The position numbers and the translations under genes were made by a program. From Anopheles merus (taxonomy: Eukaryota > Arthropoda > Insecta > Diptera > Culicidae): DNA of 64,000 bases. The stretch's first letter is position 1. Each line of letters begins with the position of its first letter. The notes under the pieces are model-generated. The model saw nothing but the letters and a program-made list of their open reading frames with translations. It was not told the DNA's origin and ran no database searches. Shown here in pieces: positions 1-14,500 of the stretch. The stretch covers positions 4,371,501 through 4,435,500 of the forward strand of contig NC_054084.1 in the NCBI RefSeq assembly GCF_017562075.2, written 5' to 3'.

Positions 1-269
1 TTTGTGCCCGGCCATGTTTTGTACACCCCCTGGTCCCTCTGGCTACCACCACTCTGTTCGTTCGTTAATTCTTTGGATAATTTTATTAAATGTCCACGGC
101 GCACAAAACACCACCGAATCACTGGGCCCAGGGCCGGAGACGATGTCTTGCTTTTCTGCTTGCGAGATCATTTTTATGCAAAAGTCATTCAACCGCACAA
201 CAGGTAGCCGGTTATTTGTTATGTCGTTCCTCGAATTTCGTGCATGGAACTACCTTGTGGGGGATGAAG

Positions 270-310
270 AGACAGAGCGAGAGAGAGAGAGAGCCATGAG
301 GGAAGAGAGT
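270..310 (+). promoter_or_regulatory. GA repeat abutting a GCCAT core
   Basis: A run of GAGAGAG at 281-293 is directly followed by GCCATGAG, with GCCAT at 293-297. GAGA-factor and Pho sites side by side are typical of Drosophila Polycomb response elements (known). A single pair is weak evidence, and the distance to en is 45 kb. Confidence 0.2.
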
Positions 311-3300
311 TTGTGGTCTCTATATTAAATTCTCCATTTTGAATACAATCAGCTCCCGCCCTGGGCCGCGCGATCCTTAAAAACGACGCTTGTGTGTGCC
401 CGAGCTTGTGTGTGCGCGAAAACCGTCCGCGTTCCCTTTTTCGGAACGATAAATCCGGTCTCCCAGCGGTCCCAGCCCAGGGGAAACGGGGTGCGCGCGC
501 CAACGGCTGCAGACGACGCAAACCGACCCGACCCGACGATATAGCTGTCCGGGAATTAAGACCATTAAGGCAAAATTTATATTAATATCATCCCATCTCG
601 GTTAATTAATGGTGGTTCGCTTGCGTTTGCGTTCGCGTTTTGGTCGCGCAGTGGTTCCAAAGCCTGCTGCGGTTGGTTTTTCTTTTGGTTTGTTTTTTTC
701 CCCCTTCGCCCTGGTGCCGCGCAAAGAACCGGCAACCATGTTTTTTTTTCGGTGCGTATGTGACGGCGCACTCTGTGCGCACATGTCACAAACTGCCCCG
801 CGCGCTTTCCGCTTAAAGCGCGCAAAGTTCTTGCTGCGGGTCGGAATATCATTTTCGTACGGTCGGCGTCCGCGCGTCGTTTGTGCCCGTCGTTTATTCT
901 TCTGCCGAACGCACCGCGGCCATTACTGCGCGGCTTTATCTGGGAGAGACTTTTCGGAGACAAATGGCAGCAAGTAGCGAACGGACAGCCGAACCCGATA
1001 AAAGCTTCGATCGGACGTTTTTGGGAGGTTTTGGGCCGCTTCTTGCTTTGAACCCGGGCGCGCACTACAAACGCACCGAACGAAATAATCAAACGCAAAA
1101 CGCACAAATGGCCCTAAAAAGCGGGTTCCTGACTGCGTGCGCGAATCGGGCACGCGATAAATTGGCGTTACTGGTTTTTTGTGTGTTTACTTCTTCTCGT
1201 GTTGCTTCGCTTCTTGCGCTGATTGCCTGCGCTTGCGATTCGCGATCGAATTCATTTACCATGTTCGGGAATGGGTTGTTGCGGGAAAATGATATAAGCA
1301 CCTCATTTGGGTATGTTTGGGAAGGGGTTTGATGCCTGTGAAGCATGTTTGAAATTTATTAACCTAAAAAAAATGCTTCAAAATAAGCAAGCAAACACGA
1401 CAAACTAATCTGTGACCATCTTCTTTTCCATAATTAATTTCTTCTAGGCAACATCTCTCTAAGCTCCGCAGCTCTGAAGCAACTTAAGCTGGGCTCAATA
1501 AGCAACCCCTTCCCCAAAACGCTTCCTTTCATGCTTGCCGACAACAGGGAGAAAGATTCAACTCAATCCTTTTCGCCCCTAAAAAACCCCTCTTCATAAT
1601 GAGCATTCCAGTCGGGAGGATTAACTCATGTGATGCGATCCGCATTAAGAGGTAACTGCACTGAGAGCATACCGAACCGGATCACCGTAGTAACATTTCT
1701 ACTAGCGCGAAACATTAATTTAGCTTCGAATCGGTTGAATGTCTCCACCAACACTGGTGTGTAAATAAAGAGTAAAAGCCCCCCGAAAAACCGAGTCATC
1801 TCCCTAGCAACGCTTTCACCGCAACGCTGCAAATGGCGCGGTTCCCTTTGGTGTGTCCATCCGAACGTAGGAGGCGGTTGAAAATGAAGGTGGGGGATTT
1901 TAGGAAGAAAAGTTGGAAAATAAATTCCCGATTATCGTCTTTTGATTGGTCAGTCCACGCTGGAACCTTCTGCACTTTATGATCGTACCGAAACCGACGG
2001 CGGGACGGCCCCTAAAGGAAGGAGTGGGACGATGGAAGTAAGCAGACGACAGGTTGTAAAGTTCGAAAAATGCACTTTAATGATTCCATTCGAAACAGCG
2101 CGGCAGTGCGGGATGGGGCTTTAAAATACTTTCTCATCCGAGAGGAGCGTCACATGGAGAAGGGGGGGGGGGGAACTCAAGAAGAAGATTTGAATTTATA
2201 ATTCAACGAAAATAACCTACGGCGGTCGAGAACATTGGGACGGCAAGCGGCAAGCAAACCGTTCTCAGCAGATGGCGACCGCGAGCGCAAGATCACCGTT
2301 TTGCCTGCCATTTCGTTCGTTCATTCTTTCGTCCATTCCATTCGTTTTGGTCGTGTTGCGCTCGCTCGAATGCGTTCGTTATCTAAAATGAGAATGAAAA
2401 TAAATTTGATAATTTATGAAAATACATTAAGACCTTCGCGGTCGCGCCGAGTCGTGCCGCGCGATTGGACCGGTAAGTGGAGTGAGACAGAAAGAGGCCG
2501 CGCTCCCGAGGTCCCGAGTAGGAGGAAGGAGGGTTCCAATGTATAAACTCTTTATTTTAAACGACCTCACTTTCGGGAGGCGCAGCTGGAAGTTGGGGAT
2601 GACAGCGGGAACGAAATGAAGCTACCAATCTTTGGGAGCTCGAGCGTACCTTCCGCCATCTTTTCCATCCACGATCGTATTCGTCCGTAGGTGTCTTGGG
2701 GAGTTAATTTTCGTGTGCTCGTCCCCCTCTGATGCTTCTAAACTTTGTTTTTATGTTTATCTTTCCTCTGTAGATCCATCGTTCACCCGGCCCGTTGAGC
2801 TTCACAGGCAGAACGTGGAAAGCCAAGCCACACGGTAATAAAGTAACCTCGAACGTCGCATTTTGGGGCGACGATTGAGGTTCCAGACAGGGGTCAGCTG
2901 AGTAAATGGAGAGAAAAAAGAGTCCCAACCCAAACACCAGCGTAGACGCATAAATTGAAGTTTAGCCCCGTAGGCTAGCCAATGAGAATGAGGCGGGTAC
3001 GGGACGGGCCAGTGTACTCCATACACCGGCCAGCCACGGATCAAGATCATCAGCATGATCATCGTGGTGCAAGATGGCGACAGCGGGCCAGGGGCTAATC
3101 ACGCGAGCTGAAGTTTCATCTTTCTAAGTCGTCGACACTGCGTTGCGTTGTTTTGCTTTTTTTTCTCTACTTTACGATCTCATTAGTGTACAAGAATGGC
3201 TGCCCCAGCAAGCGCACAGCACGAAAGCACCTCTCCCGTGGGTTGTAGTAGTGCCCCTTTGGTTGGGCTAGACAAAAGTATCAAATTTCCAGAAACAATT

Positions 3301-5384
3301 TAATCACTCTCCGGCAAGGTTGTTGGATTGAAAAATCTCTCCCCTAATTAGATGGGAATAAATTAAGTGAACGGTTCTCAAGCACCGCGGGGTGTGTGTG
3401 TGTGTTGTTTTTTTCGGGTGAGACTCTGAGCACAGCTTCCAGGCGGCCATATTTCCGTTGATTTGTGGAACCAAAAATCACTCCGTTCAAGAGGAGATTT
3501 CTAGTAGAAAGCCCAATTCCAAGTGTTCATAATTCCGGACCAGGAAAGTTTACATCATTATCGATGATGAGGACACGGTGCCTGTTGGATAATTGTCCAC
3601 GAAGCGGGAGTTTCTGGCAATCGCTCACAGCATGAGCTTCCACAGGATGAAATAATGATGAAGAATTAGTGTAAAACATTTACAGTCAAATTAACACACG
3701 CGTCCAAGCACCCCCGATGCTTAATTTAATACAAAACTTTTACCCACAAATACAGCTTCAAAGTGCACCCTTCACATCGTCCGTTTGCACATCAGAAACG
3801 GTTCTTTTGCCCATATGCAGCCTCCTCTGCCCATCACAAACAAATTATAATGTTGACCGCGTCGGCCTCCAAAACGACAGCGCGATGCAGTTTTATGTTC
3901 CAGTGGTTCCAAAGCCCACCGTTTTTCGCCGTTACGGCCTGGTTGGCCGCGGTTGTCCACCGAAAAAGTTCTGCTGGAAGAGGGAAAAGTAACAAACACA
4001 CACACACAAACCATCGCGCCAAAAAAGAAGACTAAATTCGTTGGCCATTATTTTCGGTTGCGTTTAATGCTCTCCGACCGTGCTTTTTTAACAGGTTTCT
4101 TCCCTTCGAATCGTTCCCTTCTCAACCGGAGTTTCGGGGCAATGCGCAATCAGAAACAATTTCGACAACAAACGAGAACGAAGGAAGGACGAGTGCCGCA
4201 CAGGGCGGGGGGATTTTGGGCGAATTTTGTTCTGTGTTTCCCCGGGGCTGCCGAGTGATCTGCTTCTTTTCCGGGCCCGGCCTGTTCGGCACGCCGCCTT
4301 TGAGCACCATATTTTCCATTCCGGTTTTTTGTTTAACGATCCGTTCGGGTGAGGTTGTTGTTTTGTTGGGGTTGCGGTCCGTCCGGCCGGTCGGTCTTCT
4401 CGTTCCCATTGCTCGAGGTTCCATTTCAATCAGCTCCTCCAGCTCAGGGGGGCGTCGATGGGTTTTGATGTTTTGCTCTGCTTCAGTTTTTTTTTTCACA
4501 TTTCTGCCAACATGTGTGTGTGTTTTATAGCAAATCGTGGTCGTGGTTCTAAACGACTTTGATGGTGGCAGTGGGGGGAAGAGACGGAGAGAATTGAATT
4601 TAAATTAAGCTCTTAAGAAACGCGCATCGCATGATCGGATGCTATTTTCTGTGGCACGTGTTGGAAGTCGCGGCGGAAGCGGGTGGAAATTGGAGAATGT
4701 GTTACTCAACTCAAGGGAGATAAGTTTTGAGCCAATTTCCAAAAGCCCCACAGCAGCGCAGTGTCTAGCATAATTAGGAGTTTCTAATGTTGGCCAGCTG
4801 TCCCTCGCATGTTGCAGTCATCCATTTATCACTAAATTATGATGATGGCAGGTAAATTGAATTTGATGGACGATGAGCTCGAGTCGCAGGCCCACTACAT
4901 GCTGCACTTAAATCGAATGATGTTGCAATTTAAAAACGAAAGAATCATCCAACCAAACACACTTTAATCGCTGTACATAAACGCGATACGTGCATTTGCT
5001 TACCATCCCCAAAATATTCAGTAAACCTGTCAAGGTCTGTTCCTATGTACCAAAAAACGAACCTTCCTACTGAGCAAACTCCCAGCAGGGAAAATCACCC
5101 ATACACTGATGCTGTCCCGGGCTGTCTCCCCAAAAATGAAAACACTCTTGTGGTGCGCGCGCGCGCGCACATACCCCTGCACAGCGACATGGGCACGGCC
5201 AAGAAGGGGACCAACCGAGCGCCCACCGAACCGTGTACACAAGAGCGCGCGCGTGTGTACACACACAAAAATCATGGCGGCAGCGATGCGCAGTCAAAGC
5301 TCCGGGCTGATGGCTTTGTTTCTATGGCAGCACACTGGAGGAGGCGAGCATTAGGAAACGAGAAACGAACACCAAGACGACGCC

Positions 5385-5403
5385 GATGATGATGATGATG
5401 ATG
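5385..5403 (+). repeat. (GAT)n trinucleotide microsatellite
   Basis: About six perfect GAT units, followed by imperfect copies to about 5420. No reading frame uses it convincingly. Confidence 0.85.
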
Positions 5404-8400
5404 AGGGTGATGATGAGGTTGATGAAACCGATCTCTCTTTTGGGTTTGGTTTGGTTTTCGGGCCGCAAGAGACAGAATGAACAACGGAACGGATTGGTTG
5501 CATTAGATGGGAACGGATAGGTAGAAGGAGCAGCAGCAGGAGGAAAAAGCATAAAATCGGGCGGAGCATCAGCTTGAGAATGGAACAGAATTTCGTGGGC
5601 TTAATGTTTTATGTTTCTCCCTTTTATGTTTGTGTGAGTATGCTGCTGGAGCCCGTTTTTTTTTCGGTTGCCTCTTGCCGTTGAATTCTCAATTCTCGGG
5701 AACATCTTGCGCGTTCTTTTTGGGTTGGGTTATTTTCCCGTTGTATGAAGCTTTCCGATGTTCGCATCATCCATTCGGGGGTTGTGTGCTGCTTTAATAG
5801 AACTTTCCCGCTTACAGGAAACAATCTTTATGAGAAGAATAGTACAGATGGTGAAAATGATGATGATGATTCCATGGGCCATGGGTAATGACAGCTTCTT
5901 TACAGCGCCCGTGTGCCCGATCGCGATGAAGCGCTTGGGAAAAACGTCAAAAAATGTACTCCAAATAAACAAAAAAAATAACACAGGTGATCAACAGATC
6001 ACCGTGGGACTAGACGAAGAAAGGAAATGGATTTCCTGCACTGGGCCACTTTTATTGCCGATTACCTTTTCGTTTGTGACATCACCGCCACGACCTGAAA
6101 CCGATCGCCGTGGACATACGGTGGAGTGGTTGGGTTTTTTTTTTTTGGAAGTCGATTCCCAACACGCCCTCTGGCATTAGTGTCGTAATTCTCTCGATGT
6201 CGTTGGGCGACTTGATCGATCATACCAGATAGCAGTACCGTGTCCACGGAATGTTTACTCTACTCATTTCCAAACATATTTTCCCACCCTGCGTCGCCCA
6301 GCTGGAGTCGGCTCCTAAACCACCGAAAACGGCCAAGAATGCGCCTGGGAACGATTGCGCTGGGAAAACAGGCTTCGATCGAATCGAAACGATAAATTGT
6401 CCCGCTTATAAGGCACTCGTGTTCAATAATTTATGCACCTATGCGCCACGCCAGGACCTGACGGCGGCCACAGCAGGTTCGACCTGGCGCCAGGGTCAAA
6501 GGTGCTCATTGTTGCCTGCCCGTTTATAATGGTGGTCCGTAACCCCTTGCGGGGGTCGATTGGATTGGTACTGCGTCAAATCGGGATGGAAAAACACTAA
6601 ATAACATGTAGTCAGTTGCTGTGGAGATGCGGTCTGAGTTTCCCTGCACAGCGTTTGGGGGTCAGCTTGCAGCCAGTGAACCTTGGGGTGAACCGGGAGT
6701 AATTTATGCTTTTACAGTTCTATTAACAAGGGTCGCGCGGTTCGAGGGAAAAGCTTTCCATAACGCTTGATGGTGAGATAATGGTGCCGGAGGTTGCTTT
6801 AATTGCTGCTTGTGTCCACCAACATTGTAAGCAAACTTTCTTCGCGTCTTTCGTTACGCTTGCAGGTCCCATTTTCCTTCAATCAACACTCTCCCGGGGG
6901 GGAAATGTCCAATAGGTCGTCGCAGCTGTTGTATCCGTTCCGCTCTCTTCAATCGCCAATCTACAATGTAGCACAGACACACACACTCAATAGAGAGGTA
7001 CATAAAGCAACATAATACTTGCTGCGCGCTCTACTCCATTAGAAAAATAAGGGCGGCTTTGAGCTCCATTGAGGTTATTGAAAAAGGGTTTGCATTATTA
7101 ATTCATCCCGACCAATCCCACTGGGTGTGGAAAAACGCGCTACTAGAGCGAAGAGACGAGGGTGGATGAGGCAAGAGCATAACGCAGTCCCGGAACCGGA
7201 ATGGCGGCTGACGGATGATGGATTGACTGGTTCGCCCAGTTGACAGTCGCAACAGCCAGTAGCCGAGGGTGATTGCTTTTGGTTTTTCAATCGCAGCGAG
7301 CTAATTCCCTTCCCGAGAGCGCTTCATCAGCCCGGAACGAAACGTGGACCCGCACAATAAATCAGTCTCCCCCCCCGTGTGGTGGGCTACCCCACTTACG
7401 CTTACGCCCCGAATTGACTCAAGTGGAGGGTTCGTTTCGCCTCATTAAGTACACCATTATCGCAACAACAATTCGACGCTCGGAATCGCGGTCACGTGAG
7501 TTCTAATGTTTGCGTTTGCGGGGGATTGTCGCTTTTTATCGGAATTGGGGGCACAATTTTGGTCCAACAGCCATTATGGGGGGCCACCGAGATTGATCAT
7601 TAAATATGTCGATATGATTGAGTTCCTGTGCGCGCTGGTGAGGGCGGTACCATTGGAAAGGGGCCAATAAAACGCTCTCGCATGTCGGTAAAGGACTTCC
7701 CTTGCGCTGCGCATTAATGTGTCTCGCTGTGGAGTTATCAAAACGGCCCAGCAGACAGAGAAAGAACGGCTGCTGTGGAGGCCGTTTTGTTTGAAAGCTA
7801 TTCCACTTAAAAGTAGTAAACGTTACGACTTTTGGATAGATTTTTATGACCAGTTGGGATATTTTAACTGCCCGCTGAAGGTAAAGTTTTGCCTGCCATG
7901 CCTCCCGGTCCGCGCTTCGAAGGAGTAAAGTTTTGAAGCCGTTGTGGCAGCATTTTATGGCTTCATTTCTTTGCCAAACCCCACCGCCTTGCCCGTTTAA
8001 TGGTGCAATATATATATGTGTGTGTGTGAATAGTCTGGGGTCTGGTGGTGAAAGCGTGGTGCGTTGTGTGCTGTAATCGACGGTTTCGATTGCATTAGAG
8101 AAAATTGCTTTTCCTTTTTGCGCCCGCCGTGGCTATTAACGGGGAGAGTTCGAGGCGAATCGGTGCGGTCGGTATGACTTTTTCGCTTGACCTCGGCCAT
8201 TCGATCCCGGATCACGATCGCGGTTGTTTTAGCGGGCATCCCGCGCCATTAAATATGGCCAGTTGCCAGTTTGGAACCCGCTGGAGTGATCCAATACCAA
8301 TGGGGGAGGAATTGTTTTATGTTCGTTTTATGGTAATTATGAAATCGATGTTTTACTCAAATTATTAGCAAGAATCAAACCTGAGGGAGGGGGGGGGGGT

Positions 8401-10439
8401 CGGAAAGGGGGAAGAAAAGCCATAAATTCTTCTCGCTGTAATTATACGATGGAACTAAAACCGAACCGAAATGGCTTCGGGGTTGATTGGAATTGCAGAT
8501 TAGTGTTTGCTATTCAGCTCTCTGCTTGAGAGTGTATGTGACGGTCCAACCTTCTTGTTGTCGGTTTTAAGTAAAAAGGTTCAAACACACAAGAAGTACA
8601 GCAGTCCTTATCGTCCTAAGTGGAGGAGAAACGGCACAAGCTTCCCTACAAATAGATGGAAAAACAATCCAACATCCGGCGCAGTTCTTGCGCACCCGTT
8701 GAAGGTCTATCAAAACAACACCGGAAAAGGTTGTACATAACCCGGGCTAGTTCGTAAGGAAAAGACACGAGAAAAGATTCGATTATAATTGTAGGCTTGT
8801 CGTACGTCGATCGGACTCCATTTCAGGCGGTAATAAAAGAGCGGAAATCAATGGCACTTCCGTTCGAAATTCTTCATAATCAGCTCGGCGAGTGTTTTGG
8901 GTAGGATTCCTTAATATTTTGGACACTACCCGGAAACAACTTGTCTTAACAAATTGACTCCAGGGGAGGATAATTAATTCATATTTTCTAAGAAAATAGA
9001 CCTCAAAACCTTTTTCGAAAAATAGGTTAATCGAGAGTGGAATCGAATCATTTTCTTTCAACTCTATTGCAAACCCTTTTCTTAATGTAAAAACCCAACA
9101 GCTGGCTCCGCTCACAATGTATTTCTTTGCCTCGAAACCCTTGGAGGCACTGGGCTGCAACAAAACACTGCCCAAAAAGGCATCGTTAACGGCGTTCAAC
9201 ATACACACACACACACACACAAAACGGAGAGCCACAAAGAGTCACTCTAATTCACCGATGGCCTCGAGCGACAATTACGCTCCGCAAGACGCAGGCAATA
9301 TGGTTTAATTAAGTTACCTGTCACACGACGCGTCAGGCCGTTCGGTGTCCTTTGCGCAATCAAATGGGGCCAACAACTGCTCGGTGGCCGGCAGGCTGTT
9401 TATGTGTGCCCACTAATTGCTTATGGATGTTGTGTTCTAGTTGTTAAACTTTTATGTAATAATTACTCCTTACTAAGGCGAAACAGGGCGCACCGTGTTT
9501 ATGTGTGTCGTTTTGTAGCTAATTAGGAGATTGCTCATAAGTTGAGCTCGAAAACGAAAACGAGAACGCGCGATCGATTGAGCGGAAAGTAGGAATCGGT
9601 TAATATTGAGTGGCCAGTGGTTTGCTGGTTGATATATTTTACGTAAGTCACACACATTTACGGCTGCCCATTTGTGAGAGAACGAAAGCACACAGAAGTA
9701 TGAAAATGCTATAAATCATACTCCAAAAAGTATCACATTTCAGGCGTGTGAGGAGGAGGGCTCTTTTCAAAATGGAATAAATTTATTATATTTATCTCGC
9801 CACATCTGCGTTGAGACGTTCATTAAAAAGTCTTCAAAGCTGCTATCAGGTACCAGCAATCTTTCGCTACTGAATCTCGTTTTGCGCTTAATGAACGTAC
9901 TTCCCGGAACAATGTCATCCACAGCGTGCTGGGGGAGGCGCCCAACATGTTATCAGCTCAGGACAACTCTGGCATTTGAGTGTTCCAGCTATTTGGAGCG
10001 CCCGCACGCTACTGGATACACATGGGAAATCCTTCCAAGGAAAGCTTTTTCGCCTCCAACGGTACCGTAATTAGTCAGATGTAAGATGCGAATGATGAAA
10101 GAATGGCAGACATTTGCTCCTTTTTTGCTCTTCTTGGACTACTAGCGGTCGCTCGTGGTGTCTACCAAAAGATCACCTAACCACGATGTTGTCAAGCAAT
10201 GTGCGCCCCAAACCCGTGGCGACCAGCGTCCTTATCGCGACCAGCGTCTAGCTTGGGGGAATGAAAAATTAAAGGTAGATTTGACGTTGGTGCCGCAGCG
10301 CCACCACAAAGTGACACTCGCAGAAAAGGGAAGGATATTAATGAGTCCGTCGTCGTCGGTTTGCCGGTAGCCGCAGCGTGCCGTTTGAGTCCGTGCCGTG
10401 GCATAATAATCGTCAAGCCCAGCGCTGCAGAGGCCACCG

Positions 10440-10640
10440 AGCGCGCGCGCGCGAGAGAGATAATCCAGCCAGCCGCCAGCCAGTCAACCCAGCCAGGGCA
10501 GGCAAATTCGTCTTCCGAGAGGGAAACATGATCATTGGCCACAGATTAAGCCATTCTCACGACCACAGAGCCGCTCAGAAGCTAGGTGAGAAAGAAAGAG
10601 AGAGAGTGAGTGGGAGGGAGGTAGAGGTAAAGCAAATTGA
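10440..10640 (+). promoter_or_regulatory. GAGA/GCCAT-rich cluster, Polycomb-response-element-like
   Basis: A GCGC run leads into GAGAGAGA at about 10452, followed by GAGAGGG (about 10517), GCCATT (about 10551), a second GAGAGAGAG (about 10597) and GTGGGAGGG. This gives at least three GAGA-factor-type sites, one Pho core and one Sp1/KLF-like word in about 200 bases. Tandem CCAG words (10467-10500) sit between them. The combination resembles fly Polycomb response elements. Function is inferred. Confidence 0.25.
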
Positions 10641-11497
10641 ATCGCTAAACGCAAGGCGCACAGACCCGGCCCGTCGTTTGGACGTGGGAACGCGAACGCT
10701 CGAGCGCTGCTGCTCGACGGATGCGCGCATGGTAACAGTGACGCAGGCGCATAACTCACCGGATCTGATGTCCGTGGCGTGGCGTGGCTAGAGAGGCTAG
10801 AGGGGTCGAGTCTAGGATAAATTCGTAAAACGTGACACGGCATGATGGGTGTTTTAGGCCCATCCGGGGGATCGAGATTGATGGTTCTGCGCTATGCCGC
10901 GTTTGCACAAGCTTGACTCTCTGTTTGCACAAGATTATTGGATCGCTTTCCGGTCCGGATTGCTGTGTTAAGTGTGGTGCACTTTAAAATGAGCCGTTTT
11001 ATTGATCTTTAAGCGGATTATTGTTGCAAAGCAGAAGGGCAGCTAATGGAGTTATATTAGAGCGGGTAAACGGCGTCTAAGCATGCGATCGTACTTGGTT
11101 TGTTGTTGAACCGCGATCAGCAATAGATGATTTGGTGCAGTTGAAGCTTAAAGTTGGTTGGAAATAATTCGTTTTAGGAGTTTTTTTAAGAAGACAGTCC
11201 CCAAAAACACATAATGGTGTCATTGCCTTGACAAGCGATTGTCAGCGAAACTGATCCCTATCAAGATAGGGTAGGGTAGATTATCTTATGAGATTTATTC
11301 ATTTTCTTGCCCCCGATTGGACATCTTAACCCTTAACTTCAGGCACTTCTTCAACGCAATCGGTACTCATATCATGCTTACCACACTCATCACTGTCTCA
11401 CGTTGCGAGGCATCATCAAAAACCTTCATCAAAAAGAAACATTTCCTTCAAGATTAACCGACCGATTACGGGCAGACCACCTAAAGCAGTCCTTCTG

Positions 11498-11538
11498 GAT
11501 CGTACCAGGAAAGATCGTACCCCAGAAAGATCGCGCCC
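11498..11538 (+). repeat. Imperfect 15-16-bp tandem repeat
   Basis: Units GATCGTACCAGGAAA and GATCGTACCCCAGAAA, then a partial GATCGCGCCC. Short and of unknown meaning. Confidence 0.7.
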
Positions 11539-14500
11539 ATTTCTATCCTCCAATGTCAAAACATTGTTGTTAATATACCTATAAATTCAACATCAATCAA
11601 AAGTCATCCTTCATCTGTGTGTGTGGTATCTGAATCCTTCCCGCCGGCGGCAGAAGCTTTACGTCTCAAACAGCCAAATGGAATAATCAAAATTATGATC
11701 AATTAGACAAATCGAGCGTCGTCCCTCGACGCCATCGCACCAAAATCCATTATCGCACGCTAACGATCGATTATTTCTATTAGAGAAGAACGTTACCGAA
11801 CGCCTGACGGATGACGGATTTGCCTTCAGCAATAACAGGCCCCGAGCGTCACTCGAACAGGCTGCGTTTTTTCCTCCACTTGGTTCAATTTTTCATCCCT
11901 CAAAAATACCTCTCTCGAGCGAGGTTCTATCTCATCATCACCCGCTTTTTTGACGAACAGCCCGAGAAGGATCAAAGTTCATCGTTCGTTGACTTAGCGG
12001 GAGATTTTAAAGTTCGATTTCGGGGTATGCCTGTTGTCGTATGCTCCTCAGCGGTTTCGTGATGTTGTGAAAGCCAGCCCGTGCGCTGTACGTTCATTGG
12101 CGGGACGGGCTTTTATCTAAATCCCATAGAGGGAGTTTGGGAGGGGAGTTAGTTAACGGTCACAGGACCGGTGCTAGACGATGATGGAGCTATTTTTCGC
12201 CATTTCATCACAGTGGAAGTTGTTGAACTTTGGCCACCCCTTTTTTCTTCTGCTTTGTGTCTGAATTGCTCCATTCTGGCCATTCAACGCACGCATACAC
12301 CGTGGCCGTACAGACGAAAAAACACACTCCAAAATTGAATAGAAAAGCACTGGCCATGTGGACGGAGGCGAGGGTGACTTCATGATTGATACGGGACAAA
12401 ATAATGCCGCCACAGCAGCAACACCGAATGAGGTAATGTGAGCTAAAGTTCTTCATCATCCTGCCGAGGTGCTGCAGTACATTCTATTTATTGCTTTTTT
12501 GTGTGTGTTGTACATCAGAGTTTTAGCCCCCGTCGTAGACACCGGTGTACTTCTTCAGATCTTTCCCGATGCCTGTTTTGGGGGGTGAAGCAACAATGAA
12601 CGCACTACCACCCCCCAGCGCAACAAGAGAAAGAGTGAAAAATTGCTGTTTCGGCGCGATCGCACGGGTAAGCCTGCTGGTAGTGCAGGGTTCTTAAGTC
12701 TCCTTAATGGGGTCTGTTGTTGAAATTGAGATTATTTTCCCTCCTACCAGGCTTACACTTTCCATTGTGCTGGTCCGGTCCAATCTCTTGAAGCGGTCGG
12801 ATTATATTACGCGGTCATTTGAAATTCCCGCTGGTGGGTGTTTGCTGCAGTTTCTTTGCCGCTGAACATCCCGAATCATGATCATCATCATCATCATCGG
12901 TGTTTGTGGCCATTGTGTGAATTTTGAGCTCTTTAAGCTTTCGACGCGTGATTACGTCCCACAGTGGCGGTTTACTTTAAACTATCGGATTAAGGAGTAT
13001 CGTGGTCGTATGAAGCGGAAACGAAATTGGGTGATTTTGAGGGGACTTTGAGGAGCAAACACTAAAGAACTGGTGACAAATTGATGTTTTTTCTGTTTTT
13101 ATAAGTAGTTCATTTCACAACGCATTGGCTTTGATCAATTGAATGAATTCCAGCACTCGAATGCCTTCCCTACCAGAATGATGTGAAGCTATCGACCATC
13201 CATTAACGAAACACTTAACAAACCATCCATCGTCTTTCCAATGTAAGCAGCTGCTTCTTGGGTTGCAGTTTATTTATGAATTTATTTATTAATCCCCCAT
13301 CCCGCATCGTCCCAGCGCCAGCGCAAACAATCCATAATTCCACGCCTTCGAAAATGAGCCCGCTCAGAATACACGGAGCGGAACGAAACAATCAGCCAAA
13401 AAACCGTCCCCACCGGAGGAGATTGAATCGTTGCGCGCGTGGGCCGTACAAATTGTGCACAAAATTTATGACTTTTCATTTATGATAGGCTACCATATAA
13501 ACGTGTTTTTCCCCGTGTGTTCGTCTTTATTCCCCCGCGGTCGATTACATCTTTTGCATAAGATTGACTTACCGACTGACTGCTGCGGCTGCTGGTGCTG
13601 CTTCCACCAGCTTAGTGCTCAGTTTGGGGCAAGTTGTCGCAGAGAAAAGGAAGGAATATTGCAAAGGAGACACAATGAAAACGGCTTTGCCGAATGCACT
13701 TTTTTTCGAGGGGGGCACTGGATAAGCTACTGCAAAAACAACCAAAAAATAAGCGCGCTGCCGTAAGATTAATGCACTCCATACACGAAGCTTTCAGCAA
13801 ATGATCTGTCCTGGACCGTGGCGCAATGTGATAATTTATTCGCGAACGTTTTAGCAACAAAGCGGCTCGGTTTGTCTCCCACTCGAGGTGATAAATATGT
13901 GAATGTCTTTTAAAGTGCACAAAAAAACACATATTACTATAACACTTTTCGAAGCGACACACTTTTTGTTGGTTTCTATCAAAACACTTTTCTTTAACTT
14001 ATCACAACTTTCTCTGCCCCCAACGGCTGTCACGTTATGATGATGGATGTCTACGAACAGAAGATACGTCGTGATACAGAAAGAATGTGCCGCTCGGGTC
14101 AGCTGAGTGGATTTTCGAGATGTAATTTTCGGTACCGTTAGAACCCTTCGCCCTCTTCGGCTTCTTCTTGATGACAGTTTGATATCGGTCGGGAAAGTAA
14201 TCAAAAGGACGCGCTCTGTTGCTGCTCTGTGGTGTGGTGTCCAGGTTCGTACGGTATGTTCAGCATTTCCGGAAGGATTTCTTAATAACGAACGAACGAA
14301 ATGGACGGTGCAGATGGTTCATATGAAATATGGGTTCGGGTCTTTCCGCATCGAGACATGCTTTATTAGAGTGAGCATCAGTTTTTTTTTGGGAAGGAAG
14401 GGATAAGATGATTATACACCAGCACAGTAAGATAAAGTTGGAAGCGAAATGCTTGCAAGAAGTGAAAATCAATTAAAGATCAATACCACAATTTGCTTCC

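Larger units (their letters stand above)
1..10439. other. Non-coding upstream DNA, no supported gene
   Basis: Reading frames here are short, overlap on both strands and show no family signature. Visible content: a GA run with adjacent GCCAT (281-297), a GC-rich stretch around 600-1250, a G-run (about 2162-2172), a (GAT)n run at 5385-5403, an inverted repeat at 5986-6003, a G-run near 8388 and a (CA)n run at 9203-9221. The region is compatible with distant en regulatory DNA, but nothing in it proves that. Confidence 0.6.
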
